Shown here piece after piece: positions 16,344-23,499 of a stretch of 23,499 bases of DNA; positions within the stretch are counted from its first letter, which is position 1, and each line of letters opens with the position of its first letter. This DNA is from Pseudomonadota bacterium (GTDB taxonomy: Bacteria; Pseudomonadota; Alphaproteobacteria; Caulobacterales; Caulobacteraceae), in contig JAEYAO010000039.1 in assembly GCA_023456105.1 (NCBI GenBank), positions 1 through 23,499 on the forward strand. Reading direction: 5' to 3'. The translations under genes were made by a program, and so were the position numbers. Below the pieces are notes generated by a model, which searched no databases, was not told where the DNA came from, and saw nothing but the letters and a program-made list of their open reading frames with translations.

Positions 16344-16972
16344 GCTGGTCCGACGACGACCGCGCCTTCATGGCCCGCGCCATCGACCTGGCGACCGCCC
16401 GCATGGGCGAGACCTGGCCCAACCCGGCGGTGGGCTGCGTCATCGTCAAGGACGGCCGCGTCCTGGCCGAAGCCGCCACCGCCCCCGGCGGCCGCCCGCA
16501 CGCGGAGGAACAGGCCGTTCCCGCCGCCGGTGCAGACGTCCAAGGCGCCACCGCCTATGTGACGCTGGAGCCCTGCGGCGCCCGCTCGTCGGGCCGCAAG
16601 TCCTGCGCCCACTTCCTGGCCGAAGCCGGCGTATCGCGCGTCGTCATTGCCTGCCTGGACCCTTCGCCCTTTGCGTCCGGACGCGGGACCGAGCGGCTGC
16701 GCGGACGCGGCCTGCAGGTCGAGACCGGACTGATGTGCGAAGAAGGCGAGACCCTTTGCGAGGGCTTCCTGCACCGTCTCGAGACCGGGCGCCCCATGGT
16801 GCGGATCAGCCGTGACGGTCAGGGCTTCGACGGCCGCTTCGCCGCCTCGCCCAAGGCCGACCTGGTCACCGAACTGAAGCGGCTGGGCGAGGCGGGCTAC
16901 ACCCGGCTGTGGACCTCAGCCGGAGAGTTGGCGGACGCCTTGCGCGAACAAGGGCTGCTGACGGAATCTTAA
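16340..16972 (+). CDS. RibD-like pyrimidine deaminase with reduced reductase region
   Basis: The 210-residue protein matches the N-terminal deaminase domain of RibD (riboflavin synthesis): MARAIDLATARMGETWPNPA, VGCVIVKDGRVLAEA, the zinc/catalytic motif PHAEEQAV (His and Glu near residues 54-56), and the second zinc motif EPCGARSSGRKSC with two Cys. In normal RibD a reductase domain of about 200 residues follows. Here only its first strand (RPMVRISRDGQGFDGRF) and its final part (LKRLGEAGYTRLWTSAGELA, then LREQGLL) seem to remain, joined directly. So the deaminase may work, whereas the reductase cannot. It is probably a paralogue in a gpmA operon; another full RibD elsewhere is expected. It could have been recruited to another deamination. 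Confidence 0.8.
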   Translation: MSWSDDDRAFMARAIDLATARMGETWPNPAVGCVIVKDGRVLAEAATAPGGRPHAEEQAVPAAGADVQGATAYVTLEPCGARSSGRKSCAHFLAEAGVSRVVIACLDPSPFASGRGTERLRGRGLQVETGLMCEEGETLCEGFLHRLETGRPMVRISRDGQGFDGRFAASPKADLVTELKRLGEAGYTRLWTSAGELADALREQGLLTES

Positions 16973-16995
16973 AGCGAAGCCGCTAGCCTCGTCTC

Positions 16996-18264
16996 ATGGC
17001 CGAGGCTCTCGACACCACCCAGCGCCGTCGCCTGACGCAGGCGGAAGTCGACCTGATCTGCGCCAGGCACGACCGGCTGTTCTCCGCCCGTCCCGGCGGC
17101 GCCCGGGCCGTCTTCTCCTGGATGGACCTGACGGGCCTCAGCCTGAAGGGCCGAAACCTCGCCGACGCCGACTTTTCGGCCGCCTGCCTGGGCGGCTGTG
17201 ACCTGTCGGGCGCCAAGCTCGACAACGCCAACTTCTTCGGCGCGGACATGCAGGACGCGGTCCTGGCCGACGCCAGCCTGCGCCGCGCCGACCTGCGCGG
17301 GGCCTGTCTGCGGGGGGCCGACCTTTCGGGCGCCGATCTGTTCGAGGCCGACCTGCGCGAAGGCACCATCGCCGCCGCCGACGCGCGCCTGGGCTTTCGC
17401 GTCATCGAACCTCGCCAGCGTCAGGACACCGAGGCCGTGGGCGCGTGCCTGGCCGGCGCCAACCTGCAGCGCTCCAAGATGTCGGGCGTCATCGCCGTCA
17501 AGGCTGACTTCTCCGGCGCGGTCATGAAGGACTGCAAGCTGGTGCGCGCCAACCTCAAGCAGGCCAGCTTCCGCGGCGCGGACCTCGCCGGCGCTGATCT
17601 GTCCGGCGCCGACCTGTCGGGGGCCGACCTGCGCGACGCCGTGCTGGTGGGCGTGAAATCGGCCATGTGGCGCACCGACGGCGCGGACATGGAAGGCGCG
17701 CTCACCGACACCCGCTCCGCCGCCCAGCCCCTGACCCGCATGCCGGCCGCCGAGATGCTGCGTGACCACGCCCGCTGGTGCGAGACGGGCGGCGCCGAGG
17801 GCCAGCCCTCGGTGTTCGACGGCGTCGACCTGCGGCCGCTGAAGTCGATCGTGGGCCTGAACCTCACCGCCCTGTCGGCCAAGGGCGCGGTCTTCTACGG
17901 CCTGGACATGGAGGGGGTGCAGCTTCAGGGCGCGCATCTGGAGGGCGCTGACCTGCGCTCGGCCCGCCTGCGACGCGCCGATCTGCGCGGCGCCCGGCTG
18001 AAGGACGCCCGATTGAACGGCGCCGACCTGCGCGAGGCGCAGCTCGGCCCCCTTATGCTCACCGCCGACCGCCTGCTGCCCGCCGACCTGTCTGGCGCGA
18101 ACCTGCGGGGCGCGGACCTTTCGGGCGCCGACCTGCGCCGTGCGGTCATGGCCGGCTGCGACCTCGCCCGCGCCCTGTTCCACGGCGCCCAGACGCGTCA
18201 GGCAGACCTCGCCGGCGCAAATCTGACGGGCGTGCGCGGCCTGACCGTCGATCAGGCCGCCTAG
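16996..18264 (+). CDS. Pentapeptide-repeat protein (422 aa)
   Basis: Most of the sequence is built from A(D/N)LxX five-residue repeats, for example GADLSGADL, RADLRGACL and GANLTG, which fold as a right-handed quadrilateral beta-helix. Repeats fill about residues 42-125, 150-225 and 295-420, with a non-repeat interruption near 225-295 (containing MLRDHARWCETGG) and a non-repeat head (residues 1-40, TQAEVDLICARHDRLFSARP). No signal peptide or membrane helix is present. Functions in the family range from DNA mimicry protecting gyrase to unknown structural roles; none can be assigned here. It starts at ATG 16996, 23 bases after the deaminase gene, and may be co-transcribed. It is convergent with metK. 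Confidence 0.93.
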   Translation: MAEALDTTQRRRLTQAEVDLICARHDRLFSARPGGARAVFSWMDLTGLSLKGRNLADADFSAACLGGCDLSGAKLDNANFFGADMQDAVLADASLRRADLRGACLRGADLSGADLFEADLREGTIAAADARLGFRVIEPRQRQDTEAVGACLAGANLQRSKMSGVIAVKADFSGAVMKDCKLVRANLKQASFRGADLAGADLSGADLSGADLRDAVLVGVKSAMWRTDGADMEGALTDTRSAAQPLTRMPAAEMLRDHARWCETGGAEGQPSVFDGVDLRPLKSIVGLNLTALSAKGAVFYGLDMEGVQLQGAHLEGADLRSARLRRADLRGARLKDARLNGADLREAQLGPLMLTADRLLPADLSGANLRGADLSGADLRRAVMAGCDLARALFHGAQTRQADLAGANLTGVRGLTVDQAA

Positions 18265-18271
18265 CCTACGC

Positions 18272-19474
18272 TCAGGCCAGCGCCTTCAGCCGATCGACCA
18301 GATCGGTCTTCTCCCAGCTGAAGCCGCCGTCGGCGTCCGGCTCACGGCCGAAGTGGCCATAGGCGGTGGTGCGGGCGTAGATCGGCTTATTCAGCCGCAG
18401 GTGCTCGCGGATCGCGCGCGGCGTGGCCCCGCCGATCATCGCCGGCAGCTCGCGCTCCAGCACCGCCTCGTCGATCTTGCCCGTGCCGTGCAGGTCGACG
18501 TGCACCGACTGCGGCTGGGCCACGCCGATGGCGTAGCTCAGCTGGATGGTGCAGCGATCCGCCAGACCCGCCGCCACCACGTTCTTGGCCAGGTAGCGCG
18601 CCGCGTAGGCCGCCGAGCGATCCACCTTGGTCGGATCCTTGCCGGAAAAGGCGCCGCCGCCGTGCGGAGCCGCGCCGCCGTAGGTGTCCACGATGATCTT
18701 GCGGCCCGTCAGGCCGGTGTCGCCGTCCGGCCCGCCGATCTCGAAGATGCCGGTGGGATTGATGTGCCAGACGGTATTCTCGTCGGTGAAGCCTTCGGGC
18801 AGCACCTCCAGGATGTAGGGCTTGACCACCTCGGCCACCTCGCCGGCCTTGCCCGCCGCATGCTGGGTCGACAGCACGATGGAGGTGGCGCGCACCGGCT
18901 TGCCGTTCTCGTACTGGATCGTCACCTGGCTCTTGGCGTCCGGCTCCAGGATGGTGCCGCCGTTGTGGCGCACCTCGGCCAGCCGCTTCAGGATGTTGTG
19001 GCTGTAGGCCAGCGTCGCCGGCATCAGCTCGGGCGTCTCGTTCGACGCATAGCCGAACATGATGCCCTGGTCGCCCGCGCCCTCGTCCTTTTCGTTGGTC
19101 GAGTCGACGCCGACGGCGATGTCGGCCGACTGGGCGTGCAGATGGCAGGCGTAATCCGCCGTCTCCCAGTGAAAGCCGTCCTGCTCATAGCCGATGTCCT
19201 TCACCGCCGCCCGCACCAGCGGCTCAAGGCTGTCGATGATGGCTTGGGTGAAGGCTTCGTTCTGCTCTTTCGTATTCCCAGGCTGCGTCGCCCGCACCTC
19301 GCCGGCCAGCACGATGCGCTGGGTGGTCACCAGCGTTTCGCACGCCACGCGCGCCTCGGAGTCCTGCGCAAGGAAGGCGTCGACCACCGTGTCCGAGATG
19401 CGATCCGCCACCTTGTCGGGGTGCCCCTCCGACACGCTCTCGGAAGTGAAGAAAAAGGACGAACGAGCGGCCAA
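18272..19474 (-). CDS. metK: S-adenosylmethionine synthetase
   Basis: The 400-residue cytosolic enzyme makes S-adenosylmethionine from methionine and ATP. Landmarks are FFTSESVSEGHPDKVADRIS (residues 8-27, with the ATP-binding His and Asp), GAGDQGIMFGYA in the middle, and the phosphate-loop GGGAFSGKDPTKVDRSAAY. Length is a little over the E. coli enzyme. The start codon is TTG, supported by AGGAG six bases upstream and by homology starting here. A perfect palindrome within the promoter suggests control by a SAM-cycle repressor. No SAM riboswitch was recognised in the short leader. Confidence 0.97.
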   Translation of the reverse strand: MAARSSFFFTSESVSEGHPDKVADRISDTVVDAFLAQDSEARVACETLVTTQRIVLAGEVRATQPGNTKEQNEAFTQAIIDSLEPLVRAAVKDIGYEQDGFHWETADYACHLHAQSADIAVGVDSTNEKDEGAGDQGIMFGYASNETPELMPATLAYSHNILKRLAEVRHNGGTILEPDAKSQVTIQYENGKPVRATSIVLSTQHAAGKAGEVAEVVKPYILEVLPEGFTDENTVWHINPTGIFEIGGPDGDTGLTGRKIIVDTYGGAAPHGGGAFSGKDPTKVDRSAAYAARYLAKNVVAAGLADRCTIQLSYAIGVAQPQSVHVDLHGTGKIDEAVLERELPAMIGGATPRAIREHLRLNKPIYARTTAYGHFGREPDADGGFSWEKTDLVDRLKALA

Positions 19475-19504
19475 GGAAGGCTCCTGTCAGCGATCAGCCG
19501 GCAA

Positions 19505-19533
19505 GACATATAAAGATATGCTTATATCTTCAA
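19505..19533 (-). promoter_or_regulatory. metK promoter with palindromic operator in the spacer
   Basis: On the minus strand TTGAAG (19528-19533) and TATGTC (19505-19510) are 17 bases apart. The near-complete palindrome ATATAAGCATATCTTTATAT (19508-19527) fills the spacer; its ATATAA, ATAT and TTATAT blocks are exactly symmetric. Repressors of the ArsR family (SahR/SamR type) control SAM-cycle genes through AT-rich palindromes in Proteobacteria; assigning one here is inference. Confidence 0.65.
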
Positions 19534-19683
19534 GAGAGCTTTCCAGGATCGTCGCCGACACCGCGCGCGCTTCGAGCCGCCATGTGCTGGAGCGCTCTGG
19601 GCGTGAACGGTCGCCCGACAACCGCTGCGCTAATGCGCCGTCTCCAGCCTACGGCGGAGATCCGAATGATGATTAATGGAAAG

Positions 19684-19730
19684 GTGGTGCCGCTTGCGTG
19701 ACTCGAACACGCGACCCCCTCATTACGAAA
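19684..19730 (-). other. Attachment site: detached 3' half of tRNA-Thr(CGT)
   Basis: Read on the minus strand, the segment gives an anticodon loop TTCGTAA (anticodon CGT, Thr), the 3' anticodon strand TGAGG, a five-base variable loop, a perfect T arm GCGTG-TTCGAGT-CACGC, the acceptor strand AAGCGGC and the end ACCA. The 5' half is missing: the sequence diverges immediately before the anticodon loop. This is the classic residue left when an element integrates into the 3' end of a tRNA gene. Confidence 0.8.
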
Positions 19731-19849
19731 TCGACTCAAGCCCGACCGTCAAAGTCAAGCGGGCCAAGGCTCTGAAGGGCAATCCGCGTCCCTCGATTCC
19801 GCCCTACCCACGGACATCCCAAACCGGCCCAACCGCCTGGTTCACGCGC

Positions 19850-19975
19850 TTCCTAGCTAACGCGCGCAAACTCAGACCAAGTCCGAAATTCCACCTCCGC
19901 CATACCTGCGCCCCCCTTCTTCGTGGCGCTCCAATGGCGAGGAGCGGTCGCAGCGGTGTTGATGCACCACGGCAG
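19850..19975 (+). pseudogene. Possible decayed tyrosine integrase fragment
   Basis: One frame reads FTRFLANARKLRPSPKFHLR followed by HTCAPLLRGAPM (to about 19936), recalling the box II Arg-His region (H-D-L-R-H-T) of tyrosine recombinases with one residue lost. After a shift of frame, VAAVLMHHG (19947-19973) resembles the following V-x-x-L-G-H-H segment. The fragment is next to the attachment site, where integrase genes often end. The match is short and from memory; the remaining bases up to the GNAT gene hold nothing recognisable. Confidence 0.35.
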
Positions 19976-20072
19976 GTGCAGACGGGAAGGGCTCCCGTGG
20001 CACAGGGCGGTATACGGCCTAAGACCGCAAAGCGGTCGTTATGAACTTCATCTACGGGTGGAAAGCGGTCGC

Positions 20073-20735
20073 TCAGAGACTGAGCTTAATCTTCTGCAAG
20101 CCAGCACCATCGAAGTTATCGGGTGCAAGCCACGCTTCGTATGCGGGCTTGACCCGATGCCAGTCCTCTCTGGTCATCGAGAACCATGCGGTGTCACGGT
20201 TCTGACCTTTCACCACCATATGGCTTCTGAAAAGGCCCTCGAACGCGAACCCGAACCGTTCCGCTGCGCGCTTTGACGGTAGATTGGCGTTGTCACATTT
20301 CCATTCGAGACGGCGATAGCCGAGTTCGTCAAACACGAAGCTCGCAAACAAGAACAACGCTTCAGTTGCGGCTCGCGTCCGAGCAAGTGCCGGTCCCCAA
20401 AGAATGTTGCCAACTTCGATCACGCCATGAACGGGATCAATCCGCATCAGAGATTGGCGACCTTCAGCACGGCCTGTGGCCTTGTCGATCACCGCAAAGA
20501 ACAAGGGATCGTCTGACGATGATGCCTTATCTAACCATCGTTTGAAGGCGGCGTGATCCGCTGGGGGATCATCGAAGAGATAGCGAAAGCGGTCGTCGGC
20601 TCCGGGTTGCTCCGCAGACTCGAATAGTTCGAGATCGTGCTTCTGCGCGTCGAGAGGCTCAAGGCGGACATATCGACCGTCGATCACGATACGGCTTGGG
20701 CGACGAACGCCGCTCCAACCGTTCAGCTTTTCCAT
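20073..20735 (-). CDS. GNAT family N-acetyltransferase (RimJ/RimL type)
   Basis: The 220-residue protein begins near RYVRLEPLDAQKHDLELFES, the standard opening of RimJ/RimL-like acetyltransferases, then FFAVIDKATGRAEGRQSLMR and GVIEVGNILWGPAL, followed by the acetyl-CoA-binding region with ARTRAATEALFLFASFVFDE, LGYRRLEWKCDNANLPSKRA and AERFGFAFEGLFRSHMVVKG. It should transfer an acetyl group from acetyl-CoA to an amine; the substrate is unknown. ATG at 20735 has GGAG six bases upstream; the longer upstream extension is unlikely. It is a typical cargo gene of an integrated element, and its composition is less GC-rich than the chromosome to the left. Confidence 0.88.
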   Translation of the reverse strand: MEKLNGWSGVRRPSRIVIDGRYVRLEPLDAQKHDLELFESAEQPGADDRFRYLFDDPPADHAAFKRWLDKASSSDDPLFFAVIDKATGRAEGRQSLMRIDPVHGVIEVGNILWGPALARTRAATEALFLFASFVFDELGYRRLEWKCDNANLPSKRAAERFGFAFEGLFRSHMVVKGQNRDTAWFSMTREDWHRVKPAYEAWLAPDNFDGAGLQKIKLSL

Positions 20736-20950
20736 TACTATCTCCGTTTGCGGCGCACCCTCGACGTTTCGTTGTCCCCCATCAAGTTGGCGGGCCTTCA
20801 CTTTGTCCGTCGATATATGTCCGCACCGGGTCGGTTCACGAAATCCGCCCCCATCCCGGAACCGGACACATACCCGCCTCTAGGGGCTCCGCGCCCGGCG
20901 CTCTAAACGATTCCGGTAGTCTTGCTCGCCGACCGGCCTAAACTACGGGC

Positions 20951-21547
20951 ATGGCTATCTCCCCCGACATCGCCCTCGTTCATGTCAGCCTCGACGACAC
21001 CCAGCCCCCAATCTGGCGGCGTTTCGCAACGCCCGTGACCACCAGCCTCAAGGGGCTTCACGACCTCGTTCAGGCGGCCATGGGCTGGCAAGACTACCAC
21101 TTGTGGCAGTTCGACACCGCGCAGCGTCGCTATGGCGTGCCAGACCCGGATTACGTCACCGCCCCACCGACCATTCGGGCGTCTGGTGTGAAGATCGCCA
21201 CCCTGATCGCACGCGGCGAACTGGCCCTGACCTACACCTATGATTTCGGGGACAACTGGCGTCACACAATCCGGATTGAAGGCATAGAGACTGCCCAACC
21301 CCAACTGACCTATCCCGCCTTCATTGACGGCGAGGGACGCTGCCCGCCAGAAGACGTGGGCGGAACATCCGGGTTCGAGGACTTCCTTGACGCGGCTGCC
21401 AAGCCCAGACACCCTGAACACCACACCGTGCTCGATTGGTATGGTGATCCCTTCGATCCTCAGGACATCAATCGCCAGATGATCGACCTTCGCTTTGGTC
21501 AGATCGCCAGACGGCGGCGCAACCGGACGATAGGGGTCAGCAGATGA
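20951..21547 (+). CDS. pRiA4b ORF-3 family protein
   Basis: The 198-residue protein fits the PRiA4_ORF3 family, first noted on a rhizobial plasmid: PPIWRRFATPVTTSLKGLHD, LVQAAMGWQDYHLWQF, then YTYDFGDNWRHTIRIEG and the Cys/Pro loop CPPEDVGGTSGFEDFLDA, ending with HTVLDWYGDPFDPQDINRQM. These are the family's landmarks in order, and the protein appears complete. The molecular function is not known; members are common on plasmids and islands, fitting this context. It is divergent from the GNAT gene across about 215 bases, which contain no recognisable gene. Confidence 0.92.
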   Translation: MAISPDIALVHVSLDDTQPPIWRRFATPVTTSLKGLHDLVQAAMGWQDYHLWQFDTAQRRYGVPDPDYVTAPPTIRASGVKIATLIARGELALTYTYDFGDNWRHTIRIEGIETAQPQLTYPAFIDGEGRCPPEDVGGTSGFEDFLDAAAKPRHPEHHTVLDWYGDPFDPQDINRQMIDLRFGQIARRRRNRTIGVSR

Positions 21548-21753
21548 TCGACGGAGGTTTGAACTGACGGGGCTGAAGATCGCGTTTGTGGCCATAGGGG
21601 CAGTGGCCGCTTTACGCGCGCTGTCTGACAGCTGGCGGCCAGCACTGTATGAATGATGTAGGGCGATCAGGCGTTCGGACCTCGCATGGGCCCGGGTGCG
21701 GCGGCCCGACAGCATCATCCCGATGCTTCCACGTCGAGCCGCTTTCCCCAGGG

Positions 21754-21945
21754 CTATCCTTTGGCTTTACCGGCTTTCTCCCTCAGGGCCGCTTGAAGCT
21801 GACTGTGGACCTCGGCTGTGAGCGTGAGCTCCGTCCATGCCATTGCCTGCGCCCACAGTTTTGCTCGGGCCTCCGGATTTGGCTCTGCGTTAGCTTGCTT
21901 GCGCGCCTTGGCCGCTTCGGCTCGATATTTGTCGACTGTCCTCAT
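21754..21945 (-). CDS. Small helical hypothetical protein (63 aa)
   Basis: No family is recognised. The product MRTVDKYRAEAAKARKQANA continues with NPEARAKLWAQAMAWTELTL and ends in a Lys-rich tail; it is almost entirely alpha-helical by composition, with many Ala, Lys, Arg and Glu, and resembles short island-encoded proteins. The ATG is at 21945 with a weak site upstream. It lies downstream of and in the same direction as the integrase, but the integrase terminator separates them. Whether it is expressed is uncertain. Confidence 0.5.
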   Translation of the reverse strand: MRTVDKYRAEAAKARKQANAEPNPEARAKLWAQAMAWTELTLTAEVHSQLQAALREKAGKAKG

Positions 21946-22009
21946 GTGTGCATCCGCCCTGTTTGAGACTGCGTAGCTGATGCGTCACCGGCATGGCGAC
22001 GGACAAGAC

Positions 22010-22061
22010 AAAAAAATGAAGGCCCCCACCCGCACCCCGACGTGACGCCAGGATGCGGGTG
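22010..22061 (-). terminator. Rho-independent terminator of the integrase gene
   Basis: On the minus strand CACCCGCA (22054-22061) pairs with TGCGGGTG (22027-22034), an eight-base perfect stem around a 19-base loop, followed after about ten bases by a run of seven T (22010-22016). It starts 13 bases after the integrase stop codon. Confidence 0.6.
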
Positions 22062-22073
22062 AAGCGCTTGGGT

Positions 22074-23225
22074 TCAGAACGCCGACTGCTTGGCCGCCCC
22101 GGCCTCGACCGCCTTCAGCAGGGTGTCGTTGGCAAGGTGGGCGTACCGTTGGGTACTCTGGTAGTTGGCGTGGCCCAGCACCTTGCCGACGGCGAACAGA
22201 TCGACACCGCTGTTGACCATGAAGGACGCCGCCGAGTGCCGCAGGTCGTGCAGGCGTAGACCCGGCAGGTTGGCTTCCTTTATGGCGTTCTGCCAACCAT
22301 GCTTGATCGACACGAAGGGCTTGTGGGTCTCAGGGTTCGGAATGAGCCACTGACACCCCTTGAAGCGCGGCAGCGCCTCGATGATCGCCACGGCTGCTGT
22401 TGAGAGCGGGACGTATCGAGGCTTACCCGTCTTGCTGTCCGGGATGAACCATGACCGGCGCTCGACATCGACGTTCTTCCACTTAGCGTCCAGCAGTTCG
22501 CGCAGCCGCGCCCCTGTCAGGAGCAGCAGGCCGACAATGTGCTGCAGCTGCGGATTCTGCGACGCCGCCACAGCTGTCTTCAGCCGTCCCGCCTCCTCTG
22601 TGGTCAGGAAGCGTTCGCGGGCGTTGTTCAGCGGTGCACGAGGGATGCCCCGAGCCGGGTTCTTCTCCGTGCCCGGTATGTCCCAGCTGGCCCCGAGGAC
22701 GAAGGACCTACCCAGGACGATCCTGAGCTTCTCCACCGATGACGCGGACAACCCCTTCGCCCGCTTCTCGTCCAGCCATTGGCCGACCGCCCGGCTGTTC
22801 ATGTCGGTCAGGCGCGTCTTGCCCCATCGAGGGAGCAGGTGCACCCGGATGACGCTCTCAACGTCCTCGTAGGACTTCCGTCCCTTGAAGGACTCGAGAT
22901 GCTTGGCGGCCAGCTCACTGTAGAGGGGAATGGCCTTCGCCAGCGCCTTGGTGGCGGCGGGGTTGCCGCCCATCACCACCTCGGACCTCAACTGCTGCGC
23001 CTTCTTCCTGGCCGCAGCGCAGGTGATGTCATCCACGCCGCCGATCTTGTGCTGCCGCTGAATCCCGCCTTGGTCCATGAACCTCAAGGCGTATGTGCCT
23101 TTCCCGCTGGATCGGCGTTCCAGCAGGAATCCAGGAATGATGGTGTCGTAATAGTCGGTCTTGTTCTTGCCGACCTCGCAGCCGGCCTTGTCGACGAACG
23201 CCTGAGTCAGGTGCGCCTTTGGCAT
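22074..23225 (-). CDS. Tyrosine recombinase/phage-type integrase
   Basis: The 383-residue protein should catalyse site-specific integration and excision of the element. An N-terminal arm-binding domain (DUF4102-like, residues about 10-90, with YYDTIIPGFLLERRSSGKGT) precedes a SAM-like core-binding domain (about 100-185) and the catalytic domain. All catalytic residues are visible: Arg240 in LLLTGARLREL, Lys near 268, His326 and Arg329 in LHDLRHSAAS, His352 in VLGHANYQST and the nucleophile Tyr361 in RYAHL. The protein is full-length and intact. It starts at ATG 23225 and ends at a terminator. Its likely target is the tRNA-Thr(CGT) 3' end, as shown by the fragment at 19684-19730. Confidence 0.95.
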   Translation of the reverse strand: MPKAHLTQAFVDKAGCEVGKNKTDYYDTIIPGFLLERRSSGKGTYALRFMDQGGIQRQHKIGGVDDITCAAARKKAQQLRSEVVMGGNPAATKALAKAIPLYSELAAKHLESFKGRKSYEDVESVIRVHLLPRWGKTRLTDMNSRAVGQWLDEKRAKGLSASSVEKLRIVLGRSFVLGASWDIPGTEKNPARGIPRAPLNNARERFLTTEEAGRLKTAVAASQNPQLQHIVGLLLLTGARLRELLDAKWKNVDVERRSWFIPDSKTGKPRYVPLSTAAVAIIEALPRFKGCQWLIPNPETHKPFVSIKHGWQNAIKEANLPGLRLHDLRHSAASFMVNSGVDLFAVGKVLGHANYQSTQRYAHLANDTLLKAVEAGAAKQSAF

Positions 23226-23499
23226 GGGTAGTCTCCTTGCATGTTTGATGATCGGCGGGCGAGCGCCGTCGGGCCGCCCTGGAGAGCGGTCGGGTTGGGG
23301 TGGGTTGGTCTAGAGCGGGGCGAGGCCCGCGATGCCCCCAGAGCGGGCCGTAGAGGCCACGCGTCGGGGGCGGGGATGGTGGGGGGATGGGCGGGGGCGA
23401 GAGGCCGCCCCCCGGGCCGCGTTCCGGCCCCTTCGGATCGCCGGACTCCTGCCGTAGCCGAGGCTACCAACTGCCGGCGGGCGAGTTGGTCAGGGGGCG
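23226..23499. other. GC-rich region upstream of integrase, no supported gene
   Basis: These 274 bases are strongly G/C-skewed and carry several short hairpins. A perfect palindrome GTAGCC-GA-GGCTAC is at 23454-23467. An open frame spanning 23207-23470 on the minus strand is rich in Pro, Arg and Ala, overlaps the integrase start, and is not credible. The integrase promoter should lie here, but no clear boxes were found. Confidence 0.4.

Larger units (their letters stand above)
19684..23499. mobile_element. Integrated genetic element (right end beyond window)
   Basis: The left boundary is the tRNA-Thr 3' fragment. Inside are a decayed integrase-like stretch, a GNAT acetyltransferase, a pRiA4b ORF-3 family protein, a small helical protein and an intact tyrosine integrase. 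Base composition is more mixed and spacing looser than in the genes to the left. Since the fragment is the displaced 3' end, the reconstituted tRNA-Thr should lie at the right end, past 23499, beyond the integrase. No replication, transfer or phage structural genes are seen in this part. Confidence 0.65.

Noticed and set aside
16969..18183. 404-codon minus-strand frame with repeated AQVGA-like units
   Set aside because: The repetition is the reverse complement of the pentapeptide repeats and not a separate gene.
19475..19560. SAM riboswitch upstream of metK
   Set aside because: The leader is only about 25-30 bases after the predicted promoter and lacks any SAM aptamer core; the palindrome is DNA-operator-like.
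19676..20044. Open frame on the plus strand beginning MERWCRLRDSNTRPPHYE
   Set aside because: Its start is the reverse of a tRNA 3' half; RDSNTRPPHYE is a well-known false protein made from tRNA sequence. The rest is treated as a possible integrase relic.
21561..21656. About 30-codon frame (TGLKIAFVAIGAVAALRALS) with GGAGG upstream
   Set aside because: It would need a CTG start and no homologue is recalled; the evidence is too thin to list as a gene.
23207..23470. 87-codon minus-strand frame upstream of the integrase
   Set aside because: Pro/Arg/Ala-rich composition, overlap with the integrase start and no ribosome binding site make it unlikely to be coding.

Overview
The window is high-GC DNA from an alphaproteobacterium. 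Gene content (standalone TadG-like protein, DUF1206 protein, tightly packed thiC, metK, gpmA and phosphomannomutase genes), frequent TTG/GTG starts and the intergenic palindromic repeats fit Caulobacteraceae, with Brevundimonas the best guess. The genus is inference from style, not from a marker gene.

Left part (1-6700). This holds the start of an exported S9-type peptidase (cut by the window edge), a small disordered protein behind a possible EcfG stress promoter, and a nucleoside hydrolase-ribokinase operon for nucleoside/ribose salvage. Next come a membrane protein plus XRE regulator operon with two palindromic operators laid over its promoter, a standalone TadG-like protein, and the paired unknown membrane families TIGR02587 and TIGR02588.

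Middle (6700-11400). A TPP riboswitch is followed by a hairpin that pairs off the thiC ribosome binding site, then by thiC. Behind thiC lies an accessory pocket: an AT-richer solitary P-loop ATPase gene of unknown role, a frameshifted and truncated zeta-toxin-like kinase, a small ORF, two intergenic repeat elements and about 525 bp with no supported gene.

Right-centre (11400-19540). This is ordinary chromosomal coding DNA: a small charged protein, a GT4 glycosyltransferase, a DUF1206 membrane protein, a small conserved-looking protein, phosphomannomutase preceded by a 25-residue single-helix microprotein that may be leaderless, gpmA overlapping a RibD-like deaminase whose reductase domain has collapsed, a pentapeptide-repeat protein, and metK. 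A perfect palindromic operator fills the spacer of the metK promoter.

Right end (19684-23499). This looks like an integrated element. It opens with the detached 3' half of a tRNA-Thr(CGT), the likely attachment site, followed by a decayed integrase-like stretch, a GNAT acetyltransferase, a pRiA4b ORF-3 family protein, a small helical protein and an intact tyrosine integrase with its own terminator. The intact tRNA-Thr and the other end of the element should lie beyond the right edge.

No CRISPR array, rRNA gene or complete tRNA gene was seen. The most promising unexplained items are the lone ATPase behind thiC, the XRE/membrane-protein module with its tandem operators, the metK operator and the microprotein upstream of phosphomannomutase.
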